A stretch of 64,000 nucleotides of DNA from positions 62,001-126,000 of the forward strand of contig SCRE01000021.1 of the NCBI GenBank assembly GCA_004297935.1, written 5' to 3'. Shown piece by piece: positions 54,996-64,000 of the stretch; position 1 is the first letter of the stretch; each line of letters opens with the position of its first letter. The stretch is from Microbacteriaceae bacterium. Its GTDB lineage: Bacteria > Actinomycetota > Actinomycetes > Actinomycetales > Microbacteriaceae. The notes below the pieces were generated by a model. That model was not told the origin of the DNA and made no database searches. It saw only the letters and a program-made list of their open reading frames with translations. A program made the position numbers and the translations under genes.

Positions 54996-56150
54996 ATGAA
55001 GATCACCGACATTATCGTGCACCTGGTGCAACTGCCTTCTCGGCGCGACCACAACTGGGCCTCCAAGATGAACACGCCCATCGGCCACCACGCGATCATT
55101 GAAATCCTCACCGACGAAGGTGTCGTCGGATGGGGCGAGGCTCCCGCAGGTGCAACCTGGGGTGGTGCCCACGGGCGTTACTTCGGCGAGTCGCCTGAGA
55201 CCGTCCAGGTCGTCATCCGCGACTATCTGCTTCCCGCTATCACGGGTATGGATCCGGCGCACATCTCACTGATCCACGCGGCAATGGACAAGGCCGTCAA
55301 GGGCCACCCTTATGCCAAGGCATCCGTCGATATTGCCTGCTATGACCTTGCCGGCAAGGCATCGGGGGTGCCGGTGAGCACCCTGCTCGGCGGTTCGCAC
55401 CGTGGCTCCATCGAGGTTGCGCACTCGCTCGGCATCATGGAGCTTGACGCTTGCTATGCAGAGGCCGAGCAGGCTGTTGCCGAAGGCGCGCTCACCATCA
55501 AGTGCAAGACGGGCTTGGATGAAGAGCGCGATGTCACCCTGGTGCGTGAACTGCGTCGCCTGCTCGGGCCGAAGATCAAGATTCGGGTGGACGGCAACGA
55601 AGGTTACACCAGCGTCGCCAGTGCTGTTGCGGTCACCAAGGCACAAGAGGAGTACGACCTGTTGCTCTGCGAGCAGCCGGTCGTGGGCGCCGTGGGCCTT
55701 GGCCGCGTTGCCGGACGCATCTCCAGCCCGGTCATGGCGGATGAATCAGCCTGGAACGTCCACGACGTACTCGAACTGGACAAGCTCGACGCCGCTGCCT
55801 GCATCTCGCTGTACGTCACCAAGCCGGGTGGCCTGTACCGCGCCAAGCAGGTCGGCGACCTTGTCGAGTCGCTTGACATGTACTGCGACATCGGCGGCTC
55901 AATCGAAACCGGTATCGGCAATGCGGCCAACCTGCACCTGGGCAGCGCCACCCGCGTGGCAACCCTGCCCAGCGTGTGCCCGGTCTCCCAGCCAGAAGGC
56001 GGCAACGGCCCGAAGATTGCCGGTGTCTACTACGTCGACGACCTGATCACGCAGCCGTTGAAATACGAGAACGGTCGTGTCTTCACTCCCACCGGCCCTG
56101 GCCTGGGAATTGAGGTCGACCGTGAGAAACTGATCCGGTATTCGGTATGA
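54996..56150 (+). CDS. Enolase-superfamily (mandelate racemase/muconate lactonizing type) enzyme
   Basis: A 384-residue member with capping domain and barrel. Acid-base Lys residues occur in LTIKCKTGLDEE, metal ligands in RVDGNEGY, CEQPV and MADESAW, and the second catalytic Lys in LYVTKPGG, the pattern of the MLE subgroup. It could be a cycloisomerase, an epimerase or a dehydratase; the subgroup does not settle it. A weak site lies before the ATG; the end overlaps the next gene as ATGA. Confidence 0.9.
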   Translation: MKITDIIVHLVQLPSRRDHNWASKMNTPIGHHAIIEILTDEGVVGWGEAPAGATWGGAHGRYFGESPETVQVVIRDYLLPAITGMDPAHISLIHAAMDKAVKGHPYAKASVDIACYDLAGKASGVPVSTLLGGSHRGSIEVAHSLGIMELDACYAEAEQAVAEGALTIKCKTGLDEERDVTLVRELRRLLGPKIKIRVDGNEGYTSVASAVAVTKAQEEYDLLLCEQPVVGAVGLGRVAGRISSPVMADESAWNVHDVLELDKLDAAACISLYVTKPGGLYRAKQVGDLVESLDMYCDIGGSIETGIGNAANLHLGSATRVATLPSVCPVSQPEGGNGPKIAGVYYVDDLITQPLKYENGRVFTPTGPGLGIEVDREKLIRYSV

Positions 56151-57226
56151 CCGTAGCGGTTCTCGGGGCAGGCGGTGGTGGCCTCTCGGCCACCATCGAG
56201 CTCACCCGTGACAAGAACGACGTGATCCTCTGGAACCGCAATCCTGCCCGGTTGGCGCCTTACCGGGAAACCGGTGAGATCCCCTTTCGCGGGATCTGGG
56301 GCAGCGGCACCTCTCGTCCGTTTGCGTTCAGCACCGACTTAGCCGACACGCTCAGCCGAGCAGACGTCGTCGTTGTGTGCCTGCCCGGTGTCGTGCATCC
56401 GCAGCTCTTTGCTGAACTGGCACGGTTGAAGCCGAGCGCGCCGATCATCCTCAACCCGGGGCACACCGGTGGGGCACTGCATCTGCGCACGGTCTTCACC
56501 TCTCTGGGTGTCACGCCGCCACCGGTCGCCGAGTTCTCGACGCTCACCTACGTGGCGCGAGTGGATGCCGACGGCACAGACCACATCATGGGTCGCGCCG
56601 GCGCGGTCAGGGCTGCCTGTCTTCCCGGCGGGCACGAGGCTCTGGATGCGGCCGTGCGCCTCTTCCACGGCGCAACCCCGGTGTCGGATGTGCTGGCCTC
56701 CAGCCTCTCCAATGTGAACCTCGTGCTCCACCCGCCCGGTGCCATCCTCGGGGCCGCCTGGGTCGAGGCGACCGGTGGCGACTTCACGTTCTACGTCGAC
56801 GGGATGACGCCGGGCGTGGGGCGAGTACTCGATCAGTTGGATGCAGAGCGCTTGGCCGTGGCATCCGCTTTTGGCCACGCACTGCCCTCGCTGCTCGATG
56901 AAATGGTCGAGGTCGGCACGGTCGATGTGGAAGCCGCCAAGCGTGGTGACACCGTCGCCGCAATCCGTGGCGGCGTTGCCAACAGCACCATTGCAGCACC
57001 CGATTCATTCAGGCACCGCTACTACCAGGAAGATCTGGCGTTCGGGTTGCAGCCGTTCAGTGCTCTTGCCACCGTGGCCGGGGTCGATGTTCCTGTTGCG
57101 AACTCGCTGATGAAGCTGGGCGGCATCGCCGTCGGTGGCGACCTTCTCTCCCACGGACTCACCGGTGCGAGGCTGGGCCTTGACGGGCTCACCCGCGACG
57201 AGTTGGTCGCTTCCGTGACATCCTGA
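56147..57226 (+). CDS. Octopine/nopaline dehydrogenase family protein
   Basis: A 359-residue NAD(P)-binding protein with the dinucleotide motif VAVLGAGGGGLSATIEL, GHTGGALHL in the middle and the C-terminal helical domain LHPPGAILGAAWVEATG typical of the opine dehydrogenase family. Opine enzymes join or split an amino acid and a 2-oxo acid by reductive amination. Here an oxidative role in releasing an amine is conceivable. Starts in ATGA overlap with the enolase-type gene. Confidence 0.85.
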   Translation: MTVAVLGAGGGGLSATIELTRDKNDVILWNRNPARLAPYRETGEIPFRGIWGSGTSRPFAFSTDLADTLSRADVVVVCLPGVVHPQLFAELARLKPSAPIILNPGHTGGALHLRTVFTSLGVTPPPVAEFSTLTYVARVDADGTDHIMGRAGAVRAACLPGGHEALDAAVRLFHGATPVSDVLASSLSNVNLVLHPPGAILGAAWVEATGGDFTFYVDGMTPGVGRVLDQLDAERLAVASAFGHALPSLLDEMVEVGTVDVEAAKRGDTVAAIRGGVANSTIAAPDSFRHRYYQEDLAFGLQPFSALATVAGVDVPVANSLMKLGGIAVGGDLLSHGLTGARLGLDGLTRDELVASVTS

Positions 57227-57253
57227 AACAACCTGCGAAACGGACCGATATCA

Positions 57254-58144
57254 ATGACGCTGTCAGATCGAACTATCGCTGTCGTCGGCGGTGACGAGCG
57301 TGAGCAAGAAATCGCACGCCTGGCTGCCACAACGGGTGCGCGAGTCACGGCGTACGGGTTTCCATGGCCCGAGGATGGCGTCGAAGGCGTGACCCGTGCT
57401 TCCAGCGCCCGGGAGGCGCTGGAAGGCGCGGACTACGCGCTGTTTCCCATTCCCGGTCAGGCAGAAAATGGCATCCTGTTCGCGCCGGAGTCGCCCGAGC
57501 CGATTCTGCCTGACGAAGAACTGCTGAGCGTCATGAACCCGGGAGCAACCATTGTTCTCGGCTGGCCGAACAAGGCTCTGGCCACGGCTGCAGCCAATCT
57601 GGGCATCCGCATCAGCGAATATGAGCACGACGTAGAACTGATGTTGCTGCGGGCACCGGCCATCGTCGAGGGGGCCCTGCAGCAGGCGATCGCCAATTCC
57701 GACGTGACCATCCATAACAGCGATGTGCTTGTCGTCGGGCACGGCAATATCGGCCGCATTCTCGCCCGTACGCTGGTGCTGCTCGGTGCGCGCGTGCACC
57801 TGGCTGCGCGCAACCCTGTGCAGCGTGCGGATGCGCTCGCCTCCGGCTGCATTCCGCATCCGCTTGAAGATATCCCTAGCCTCGCCCCCGCTGTGCGCAT
57901 GGTCTTTTCGACCGTGCCATCCCGTGTCGTCGACGTGCACGCTCTGTCTTTGCTCCCCCCGAAGTCGCTCGTAATGGATCTGTCAGCGCCTCCCGGAGGA
58001 ATCGACTTGGCCGCGGCAGCGCGCTACGGTCACACCGCCGTGTGGGCCCGCGGGCTTGGCCGGCGGGCGCCGATCACCGTGGGCGCAAGCCAATGGAGCG
58101 GCATCTCACGGCGCATCTTTGCTATCGAGGAGGAGAAGAAATGA
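57254..58144 (+). CDS. Dipicolinate synthase subunit A-like protein
   Basis: A 296-residue protein: IAVVGGDEREQEIARLAATT resembles the N-terminal domain of DpaA/SpoVFA, and VLVVGHGNIGRILARTLVLL is an NAD(P)-binding motif of the same family. In sporulating Firmicutes the subunit helps form dipicolinic acid, but this organism shows no sign of endospores, so another role on a dicarboxylic N-heterocycle or imine is likely. It ends in a frame overlap (TGA/ATG) with the hydantoinase gene, whose GAGGAGGAG ribosome site lies inside this gene. Confidence 0.82.
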   Translation: MTLSDRTIAVVGGDEREQEIARLAATTGARVTAYGFPWPEDGVEGVTRASSAREALEGADYALFPIPGQAENGILFAPESPEPILPDEELLSVMNPGATIVLGWPNKALATAAANLGIRISEYEHDVELMLLRAPAIVEGALQQAIANSDVTIHNSDVLVVGHGNIGRILARTLVLLGARVHLAARNPVQRADALASGCIPHPLEDIPSLAPAVRMVFSTVPSRVVDVHALSLLPPKSLVMDLSAPPGGIDLAAAARYGHTAVWARGLGRRAPITVGASQWSGISRRIFAIEEEKK

Positions 58145-59535
58145 GCAAGGCCGATCTCATCATCACCAATGCCCGGCTGGTTGATCATGCCGGCGAGCAG
58201 CACGGTGCGATCGCCATCAAGGGCGGCCGAATCTTTGCGATCGGCACAGCGGATGCCATGCCAGAGACCGAACGCACCATCGATGTGGGCGGCAATGTCG
58301 TCATGCCCGGTGTCATCGACCCGCACTGCCACCTCGGCGTGAACTACGGCTATGACGAGGACATGCACACCGAGACGGCCGGCGCAGCTCGTGGCGGTGT
58401 GACCACGATCATGTTGTTCGCACGCAGCATGGATGGTCCCTATGTGCCCTACTACTTCGATCGCCGTGCCCGTGGCGAGGCCGCTGCGGTGATCGACTTC
58501 GGTTTCCACTTCGGCATCCAGCGCCCAGAGCACGTCGGCGAGATCGCCGAGATCGCCGAGAAGACAGGCGTGCAGTGCTTCAAATGCCACATGGGTTATG
58601 AAAAGGGCAACTCGATCGGCATCAACTCCTCTACCGATGGGTGGGTATTCGGAGCCATGCGTGAGGCGGCAAAGCTGCCCCACGGTGTGGTGGCGGTGCA
58701 CTGCGAGAACACGGAGCTGGTCGAACTGCTCAAGCCTGAGATGATGGCAACCGGCCGCGACGACCTTGCCGCGTACACGGAGTCACGCCCCGTGTTCGTG
58801 GAAGAAGAGGCCATCGAGCGGATGATCCGTTGGTCATCCGTCACCGGCTGCCCGCTCTACGTCGTGCACACGACCGCAAAGAACGGCCCGAAGATGGCCG
58901 CCGAGGCACGCACGCGTGGGGTGGATGTCACGATCGAGACCTGCCCGCATTACCTCACTCGTACCGCCTACGACGAAGACCTGGGCAAGACGGCCAAGAT
59001 CTCGCCACCGCTGCGTGATCGTGAGCAGCTGGAAGGTCTCTGGGAGGGCATCTTCAACGGAACGATCGGAACGTTGGGGACCGACCATGTGCCGTTCAAG
59101 AAGAACGGTGGCGATATCTGGCACGAGAAGCCGGGCGTGGTCTCCTTCCCGTGGGAATTGCCGCTCATGCTGCACTTCGGTGTGCACGAGCGCGGACTCT
59201 CGCTTTCGCGCCTGTCGGAGCTCAACTCCTACAACCCGGCCAAGCAGTTCGGCCTGTACCCGCAGAAGGGCGCATTGGCGGTCGGTTCGGATGCCGACCT
59301 TGTTGTGGTCGACCTCGACGAAGAGCGCATTGTCGAACATGATGGCAAGGGAACCTGCCTCTACGAGGGCTGGAAGCTGCGCGGTTGGCCCGTGCTGACG
59401 GTCTCGCGCGGCGACATCGTCTACGACGCGGCCAACCCTGTCGAGCCGGAATATGGCCGCGGCCGTTGCGTGACGATCCCCGACTCAGAGCGCCTCGGCT
59501 CAGGGCGCGAGGGCCTGGCCGCCGCATCCGCCTGA
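58141..59535 (+). CDS. Dihydropyrimidinase/hydantoinase-type cyclic amidohydrolase
   Basis: A 464-residue binuclear-metal amidohydrolase: VIDPHCHLGV holds the HxH pair, CFKCHMGYEKG the lysine expected to be carbamylated (Lys148), VAVHCENTEL and VVHTTAKNGP two further His ligands and LGTDHVPFKK the catalytic Asp. Such enzymes open cyclic imides, hydantoins or dihydropyrimidines. Substrate unknown; the NYGYDED loop differs from classical dihydropyrimidinases. Last gene of the unit beginning at 53767. Confidence 0.92.
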   Translation: MSKADLIITNARLVDHAGEQHGAIAIKGGRIFAIGTADAMPETERTIDVGGNVVMPGVIDPHCHLGVNYGYDEDMHTETAGAARGGVTTIMLFARSMDGPYVPYYFDRRARGEAAAVIDFGFHFGIQRPEHVGEIAEIAEKTGVQCFKCHMGYEKGNSIGINSSTDGWVFGAMREAAKLPHGVVAVHCENTELVELLKPEMMATGRDDLAAYTESRPVFVEEEAIERMIRWSSVTGCPLYVVHTTAKNGPKMAAEARTRGVDVTIETCPHYLTRTAYDEDLGKTAKISPPLRDREQLEGLWEGIFNGTIGTLGTDHVPFKKNGGDIWHEKPGVVSFPWELPLMLHFGVHERGLSLSRLSELNSYNPAKQFGLYPQKGALAVGSDADLVVVDLDEERIVEHDGKGTCLYEGWKLRGWPVLTVSRGDIVYDAANPVEPEYGRGRCVTIPDSERLGSGREGLAAASA

Positions 59536-59568
59536 CCGGATCGCCCAGGCCTTCACCCGTGCTCCGAC

Positions 59569-60318
59569 TCAGGCCGTCAACGCCGCATCGGCAGTGATCT
59601 CGGTACCTGAGATGTAGCTGCTGGCGTCGCTCGCCAGGAACAGCGCAATCGTGGCAACCTCCTGCGGCCTGGCAACACGGCCATTGGGAACCATGGCGGC
59701 CAGATGGTCAAGGACCTCAGGGCCGCCTTCGATCATGGGTGTGTCCACAACGCCGGGCGAGATCGAGTTGATACGGATGCCGAACTGTGCGAGCTCATGC
59801 GCCGCGCTGCGGGTCATCCCCCGCACGGCCCACTTGCTCGCTGCGTAGGCGAATGGCTGGTCGCCGCCTTTCATCCCCGAAACGGAACAGGTGTTGACGA
59901 TGGCCCCGCCGCCCGCCCTCCTCATGCCGGGAACGATCGCGGCCATCCCCAAATACATGCCGTACTGGTTGACATCGATCACCCGCCGGTACTCTTCAGG
60001 AGAGGTCTCTTCGAGCCCTTTCATCAGCCACACCCCGGCCGTGTTGAGCAAGACGGTGACTGTGCCCCAGGTCTTCTCTATGAGCGCTACCGCTTCGGCC
60101 CACTGCTGGGGCGATGTGACATCCAGCGGAACGAACATCGCCTTGTCGCCGAGGCTGTCGGCGATCTCGGCTCCGGCCGAACCGGGGAGATCCGCGATCA
60201 CAACCCGAGCGCCGTGCTCCACGAAGAGCCGTGCTTCCGCCTCACCCTGGCCACCGATCGAACCGGCCCCGGTGATGAATGCGATTTTTCCCGTGAGGTC
60301 TGTGAGGTCTGTACTCAT
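59569..60318 (-). CDS. Short-chain dehydrogenase/reductase
   Basis: A 249-residue SDR. The cofactor motif reads FITGAGSIGGQGEAEA, slightly altered from TGxxxGIG; NTAG, the catalytic Ser in SVSGMKGG and YAASK follow, and the C-terminus ends SYISGTEITADAALTA. Probably NAD-specific (VIADLPG). It lies eight bases after the Hyi-like gene with its ribosome site AAGGAAA within that gene's end. Confidence 0.93.
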   Translation of the reverse strand: MSTDLTDLTGKIAFITGAGSIGGQGEAEARLFVEHGARVVIADLPGSAGAEIADSLGDKAMFVPLDVTSPQQWAEAVALIEKTWGTVTVLLNTAGVWLMKGLEETSPEEYRRVIDVNQYGMYLGMAAIVPGMRRAGGGAIVNTCSVSGMKGGDQPFAYAASKWAVRGMTRSAAHELAQFGIRINSISPGVVDTPMIEGGPEVLDHLAAMVPNGRVARPQEVATIALFLASDASSYISGTEITADAALTA

Positions 60319-60326
60319 TGTTTTCC

Positions 60327-61118
60327 TTACCGGTTGGCAGGCATGAGCCGGTCAATGGCCGCTACTGCTGTCTGCGGGTTGCCGTCGCTCGGCGACGTTT
60401 CGAAGGTGACAGTGCCATCCCAGTGCTGGTCGCGGAGGATCCCCAACAGGTATCCCAGATCGATCTCCCCGGCGCCTGGCTCGAATCGACCGGGAACTTC
60501 GGCCAGGTCAACCCGGGCAAGATAAGGAATGGCGCCGACAAGGCTGTCGGCCAGCCGGCCTTGGCCGAGCTGCTGGTGGAAAGCATCGAAGACAACACCG
60601 ACTTCTGGCCGATTCAACTCGCGCGCCAGGCTCACGACGGTGTTCACGTCGTCCCACAGATAACCAGGCAAGAACAACGTGTTCAGGTGCTCGAGCACAA
60701 GCTGGACTCCGGAACCTGCGACGATGTCCGCTGCCTCGTTCAGACCCTCTAAACAGTGTTCCAGCAGTGTTGCCCGAGCCAGTGGCGGGCTGGGAACAAC
60801 AATCCCACCCGGCCGGATGGCGTTGGAGAACATATGCATCTGGCGCGCACCCACGCGCACCGCAACCTCAAGGTTGGTCTTGATCTCGTCCAAGACAGCG
60901 GTGCGGCTCGCCCTGTCACTGAGCGACGTGTCTCGGGTGGCGAAGAACCCGTTGATTCCGATGCCGGCATCGACGGCCGCATCGTGAACCCGGTCGATAT
61001 CGCTATTGCGCCAGTCCCACAGATCGACCAGATCGAAACCGGCTGCAGCAGCCTCGCCGACGCGCTCGGCAAACGGTTTGTCCGTCCACATCAACTGGAT
61101 AGACACAGATCGCAGCAT
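60327..61118 (-). CDS. Hydroxypyruvate isomerase-like TIM-barrel protein
   Basis: A 263-residue barrel. LVLEHLNTLFLPGYLW has the Glu and Asn of the Hyi family, VVFDAFHQQLGQGRL and LARVDLAEVPGRFEPG the next metal residues and TVTFETSPSD closes it. Relatives isomerise hydroxypyruvate and 2-oxo-tetronate-type compounds. GGGAGGT lies before the ATG. Cotranscribed with the SDR gene and probably with the importer genes upstream. Confidence 0.85.
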   Translation of the reverse strand: MLRSVSIQLMWTDKPFAERVGEAAAAGFDLVDLWDWRNSDIDRVHDAAVDAGIGINGFFATRDTSLSDRASRTAVLDEIKTNLEVAVRVGARQMHMFSNAIRPGGIVVPSPPLARATLLEHCLEGLNEAADIVAGSGVQLVLEHLNTLFLPGYLWDDVNTVVSLARELNRPEVGVVFDAFHQQLGQGRLADSLVGAIPYLARVDLAEVPGRFEPGAGEIDLGYLLGILRDQHWDGTVTFETSPSDGNPQTAVAAIDRLMPANR

Positions 61119-61323
61119 CTATACCTCCCACAACGACACCGGCGCTCGAACAGATCCTCATTACAAGCTGTAAGATATCCTACCATCATCTATCCTGTTG
61201 TCCTGAGATCCGTGCAGATCGTCGCGCTGATCCGTCGGCTTCGCCCCGACGGTCAGGCTGACGCTGTCTTGAGCGATCGAGATATCACCATCGACATCGA
61301 ACCGGTCCTGCTGAAGAGCCAAC

Positions 61324-61360
61324 GGTGGGCAGGCGACCCGTGTCAGGTCGCCTGCCCACC
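61324..61360. terminator. Strong terminator-like hairpin after the binding-protein gene
   Basis: A perfect 15-bp stem (arms GGTGGGCAGGCGACC) with a seven-base loop, between the binding-protein gene and the Hyi-like gene. No long U-tract follows on either strand; it may act as a transcript-end or partial attenuator. The rest of 61119-61404 has an AT-rich stretch at 61160-61195 that could be a promoter; no gene is seen. Confidence 0.75.
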
Positions 61361-61404
61361 GTGCGAGAGTAAAATCCTTCAGCTCTTGCTCAGGCTCGGG
61401 CTCT

Positions 61405-62406
61405 TCACTTACCGCTCGGCAAGAACTCCGTCGTGAATGCCGACTTGTAGTCCATGTCCGGCTTGACCTGCTTGATCTCAGCAAGCTGGTCACGGAGTTC
61501 TTTCATTCGGGCATCGCTGATCTGACCAATGTCCGGCGTACCCAGAATATTGTCCTTCTTCATCAGGTTGACCGCGAAGTCGAAGACGCCAGGGTCCGCG
61601 TCTGGGTTCTGCTTCTTGACGAAAGCCGCCGTGGCCGACGGATCGGTCAAAAGCTTGTTCCAGCCATCGACAGTGGCCGCGACCACAGCCTTGACGACGT
61701 CAGGGTGCTGCTTCGCGAAACTCTCCGTGGTGAAGAGCATGTCCTGGTAGGCGTTGTATCCGCTGTCCTTGACGCGCAGGTAGCCGATGTCACTCAGGCC
61801 CATCTTCTGGATGGTGTACGGCTCATTGGTGATGAAGCACTGCAGCACCATGTTCTGATCCTTCTGGAACGCTGCCAGAGAGGTGATGTTGACAACCTTG
61901 ACGTCATTCAGGTGGAAGTGGCCCTGAATGAAGTCCCAATACGGACTGGGCACGCGGGAAACAGTGACATCCGGCTTGTTCAATGAGGCAAAGTCCGTGA
62001 TCCCTGTGCTCTTGTGATAAGCCAGGCACTGCAGGTTTTCAGCAGGCCCCGCGGCTACCGCAACGATGGGCAGGCCACTTTGGCGGGCGACCAGAATTTC
62101 ATCGGCGTTGCCGACTCCGAATTCGGCCTTGCCTGCCGCAACCTGCGGGATCGTCTGAATGCCCGGGCCGCCCTGCTTGAAGTTGACCTTGACGCCGTAC
62201 TTCTTGCCCAGGTCGTTCGCGTCTGCCGCGATGTAACCGCCCATCTCAGCTTGGGCAAACCAGTTACCGAGTATCGTCGCTGATCCTAGGTCCTTCTTGC
62301 CGGTGCTGCCCCCAGAAGACGACCCCCCGCCACTGGCGCAACCGCTGATACCGAGAGTCACCGCGGCCGCGATGGTGACACCAACGAGCCATCTGTTCTT
62401 TTTCAT
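61405..62406 (-). CDS. ABC substrate-binding lipoprotein (NMT1/THI5-like)
   Basis: A 333-residue binding protein of the SsuA/THI5/NMT1 type. The lipobox ISGCAS follows the signal helix; the binding part begins ILGNWFAQAEMGGYIAAD with PQVAAGKAEFGVGNADEI. This family carries pyrimidine precursors of thiamine, taurine, alkanesulfonates or aromatic heterocycles, so a nitrogen heterocycle is a fair guess here. AGGAGG precedes the ATG. Confidence 0.92.
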   Translation of the reverse strand: MKKNRWLVGVTIAAAVTLGISGCASGGGSSSGGSTGKKDLGSATILGNWFAQAEMGGYIAADANDLGKKYGVKVNFKQGGPGIQTIPQVAAGKAEFGVGNADEILVARQSGLPIVAVAAGPAENLQCLAYHKSTGITDFASLNKPDVTVSRVPSPYWDFIQGHFHLNDVKVVNITSLAAFQKDQNMVLQCFITNEPYTIQKMGLSDIGYLRVKDSGYNAYQDMLFTTESFAKQHPDVVKAVVAATVDGWNKLLTDPSATAAFVKKQNPDADPGVFDFAVNLMKKDNILGTPDIGQISDARMKELRDQLAEIKQVKPDMDYKSAFTTEFLPSGK

Positions 62407-62462
62407 GACAATGTCCTCCTGCTTGGCTACTCACTTATTTGGGTACAAAGGGAATTGCTGTT

Positions 62463-63338
62463 TTACTCGTCAACCTTCATTGCGGATTCGTGCCAGTTCC
62501 TGATCAAACGGTTTCCGATCCAGCTCACGACGATGAAAAATGCGAAACCAAGCAGGGTCGCTGCCAAGACTTCCGCGAAGAGCAGGGGGGTTTGCAGGCG
62601 AGTCTGGGCAAAAATGACTTTGACTCCAAGACCGCCTTGTTCCCCACCGGAGCCGATGATGAACTCGCCGACGATCGCTCCGATGACGGAGAGGCCCGCA
62701 GAAATCTTGAAGCCGGCGAATATGTGCGGAAGCGCACCCGGCAGGCGCAGCTTGACGAACTCGGTCACCTTGTTCGCCTTGTGCATGCGGAACAGATCAA
62801 GCTGGTTCCGGTCGGCACTGGAGAGCCCGAGGAGCGTGTTGTTCAGAATCGGGAACAACGAAATCATGAAAGCAATCACGATCACCGAGTTGGTGTTGTA
62901 GCCGAACCACAACACGATAATCGGGGCCACCGCCACAATCGGCACCGTCTGAAGGAGCACCGCATAGGGGTAGAAGCTGGTTTCCAACGGTTTGCTCAGC
63001 GACATGATGATCGCGCCGAGCATTCCGACAATGATGGCCGCGATGAACCCGATGGCTGATTCGGTGAAGGTGATCCACAGTCCACCGGCCAACGTGTCAA
63101 GGTTTTGCCAGGCGGCCTCGGCCACCTGCAGAGGTCGCGGCACCAGGTAATTCGAGTCTCCGTAAACCGTGACCGAAACCAGCCACCATACAAAGATGAA
63201 CAATACGAAGACCAGCACGGGCGGTCCGGCTCGAAATACCAGCCTTTTCCAGCGAGGTTCTTTCTGCAGGGCCTTGACTGCCTGGTCTTTTCCGGCACCC
63301 GGTTGTGCACCCAAGCCGACGGGTGATGTTGCAGTCAT
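62463..63338 (-). CDS. ABC transporter permease (SsuC/TauC/ThiX type)
   Basis: A 291-residue permease with six helices; the cytoplasmic EAA-type loop is [20 protein letters not shown]. It starts in an ATGA overlap with the ATPase stop codon and is followed by the binding-protein gene after 56 bases. Confidence 0.94.
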   Translation of the reverse strand: MTATSPVGLGAQPGAGKDQAVKALQKEPRWKRLVFRAGPPVLVFVLFIFVWWLVSVTVYGDSNYLVPRPLQVAEAAWQNLDTLAGGLWITFTESAIGFIAAIIVGMLGAIIMSLSKPLETSFYPYAVLLQTVPIVAVAPIIVLWFGYNTNSVIVIAFMISLFPILNNTLLGLSSADRNQLDLFRMHKANKVTEFVKLRLPGALPHIFAGFKISAGLSVIGAIVGEFIIGSGGEQGGLGVKVIFAQTRLQTPLLFAEVLAATLLGFAFFIVVSWIGNRLIRNWHESAMKVDE

Positions 63339-64000
63339 TGTGCAGCCGCCTCACGTAGGCACTGGGATATTTCCTGGGAGAGCTCGACGAACGTTGGGTC
63401 GTGACGGATCTCTTCACGACGTGGGAAATCGAATGGAATGTCAAAAATTTGCTGAATACGCCCGGGCCGTGCCGACATCACAACCACACGGTGTGACAAG
63501 AACACGGCCTCATAAAGGTTGTGCGTGACAAACAGCGAAGTGAATCCGGTCTCTTCCCAGATGCGTGACAACTCCGACTGCATCTGCTCGCGAGTGATTT
63601 CATCCAGCGCAGAGAACGGCTCATCCATCAAGAAGAGTTCCGGTCCCAGCGCCAGAGCGCGGGCAAGGGAGGCACGCATTTTCATACCGCCTGAGAGGCC
63701 TCTCGGGTACGATTTTTCGAACCCAGCCAACCCGACCATCTTCAGCGCGTTCCGAACACGCTCTTTGCGCTCGGGCTTGGGAATGTTCTCCAACTCCAGC
63801 AGTAGCCGAGTATTGGCATCGACCTTGCGCCAGGGAAGCAGCGTCGCATCCTGAAAGACGAAGGCACGGGAAGAATCTCCGTGGATATCGATCTCGCCGC
63901 CGGTGGGTGAAATCAGCCCGGCGATGATGCGTAACAGTGTGGACTTGCCGCATCCAGACGGTCCCAGCAGAGAGACGAACTCCCCGTGACCAATAGCAAG
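63335..64000 (-). CDS. ABC transporter ATP-binding protein (partial, 5' end beyond the window)
   Basis: The frame is open to the last base. Walker [11 protein letters not shown] lies at the window's edge, the Q-loop is [10 protein letters not shown], the signature [15 protein letters not shown], Walker [14 protein letters not shown] and the H-loop [12 protein letters not shown]. It is the SsuB/TauB-type partner of the downstream permease. Only the first few N-terminal residues, before [14 protein letters not shown], are missing. Confidence 0.95.
   Translation of the reverse strand, partial: LAIGHGEFVSLLGPSGCGKSTLLRIIAGLISPTGGEIDIHGDSSRAFVFQDATLLPWRKVDANTRLLLELENIPKPERKERVRNALKMVGLAGFEKSYPRGLSGGMKMRASLARALALGPELFLMDEPFSALDEITREQMQSELSRIWEETGFTSLFVTHNLYEAVFLSHRVVVMSARPGRIQQIFDIPFDFPRREEIRHDPTFVELSQEISQCLREAAAQ

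Overview
The window is high-GC DNA from an actinobacterium, most likely a Microbacteriaceae-type soil or plant-associated organism. The signs are a FolP2-type dihydropteroate synthase homologue, a solo GroEL under CIRCE control, LytR_C and DUF3263 proteins, a WXG100 protein, several Tat-type lipoproteins, and dispersed intergenic repeats built on GGTCGAGTAG/TATCGAGACC. No rRNA, tRNA, CRISPR array, prophage or transposase was seen. All assignments come from reading the sequence; no database search was run.

Layout. (1) 1-21.1 kb is mostly chromosomal housekeeping: an XPB-type helicase and its partner, a pterin/folate-like cluster (RibD-C reductase, FolP2-like, FolE) enclosing an FAD ferredoxin-type reductase, a DoxX-like protein divergent from a cysteine-containing COG2345 regulator, a PhoP-like two-component system, WXG100, GroEL with two CIRCE elements, a cold-shock protein, LytR_C/DUF3263, MsrB plus a nitroreductase-like protein, small membrane and hypothetical proteins, a Bcr/CflA transporter and a ROK regulator. 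(2) 21.2-35.4 kb is a sugar/glycoside block: two Gfo/Idh/MocA oxidoreductases, a ThuA-like protein, a TIM-barrel protein, a LacI regulator, a carbohydrate ABC importer without its own ATPase gene, a fused GMC oxidoreductase, then xylose isomerase and xylulokinase. (3) 35.4-43.1 kb is visibly less GC-rich and looks like an acquired island: a ribose-type ABC importer, a Gfo/Idh/MocA enzyme, three TIM-barrel isomerase/epimerase genes in a row and a small translationally coupled protein of unknown function. (4) 43.1-46.9 kb is decaying sugar-gene territory: an intact XRE regulator, TIM-barrel gene and VOC gene lie next to remnants of lacI, a DUF993 gene and araA. (5) 47.0-64.0 kb is a catabolic cluster with three different cyclic-amide/deaminase-type amidohydrolases, a creatinase-like M24 protein, an isochorismatase-VOC fusion, a 4-OT tautomerase, an enolase-superfamily enzyme, an opine-dehydrogenase-family protein, a DpaA-like protein, ALDH, SDR, a Hyi-like isomerase and an NMT1/THI5-type ABC importer that runs off the end of the window.

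The best candidate for an undescribed system is region 5. Its gene set suggests uptake and stepwise ring opening and oxidation of an unidentified N-heterocycle or cyclic amide, probably under a FadR-type regulator; the substrate cannot be read from the sequence. Secondary points of interest are the probable 3-keto-glycoside route in region 2, the triple-epimerase island in region 3, a deletion fusing lacI to a DUF993 gene in region 4, and an unusual number of 14-20 bp tandem repeats, some inside or overlapping coding regions.
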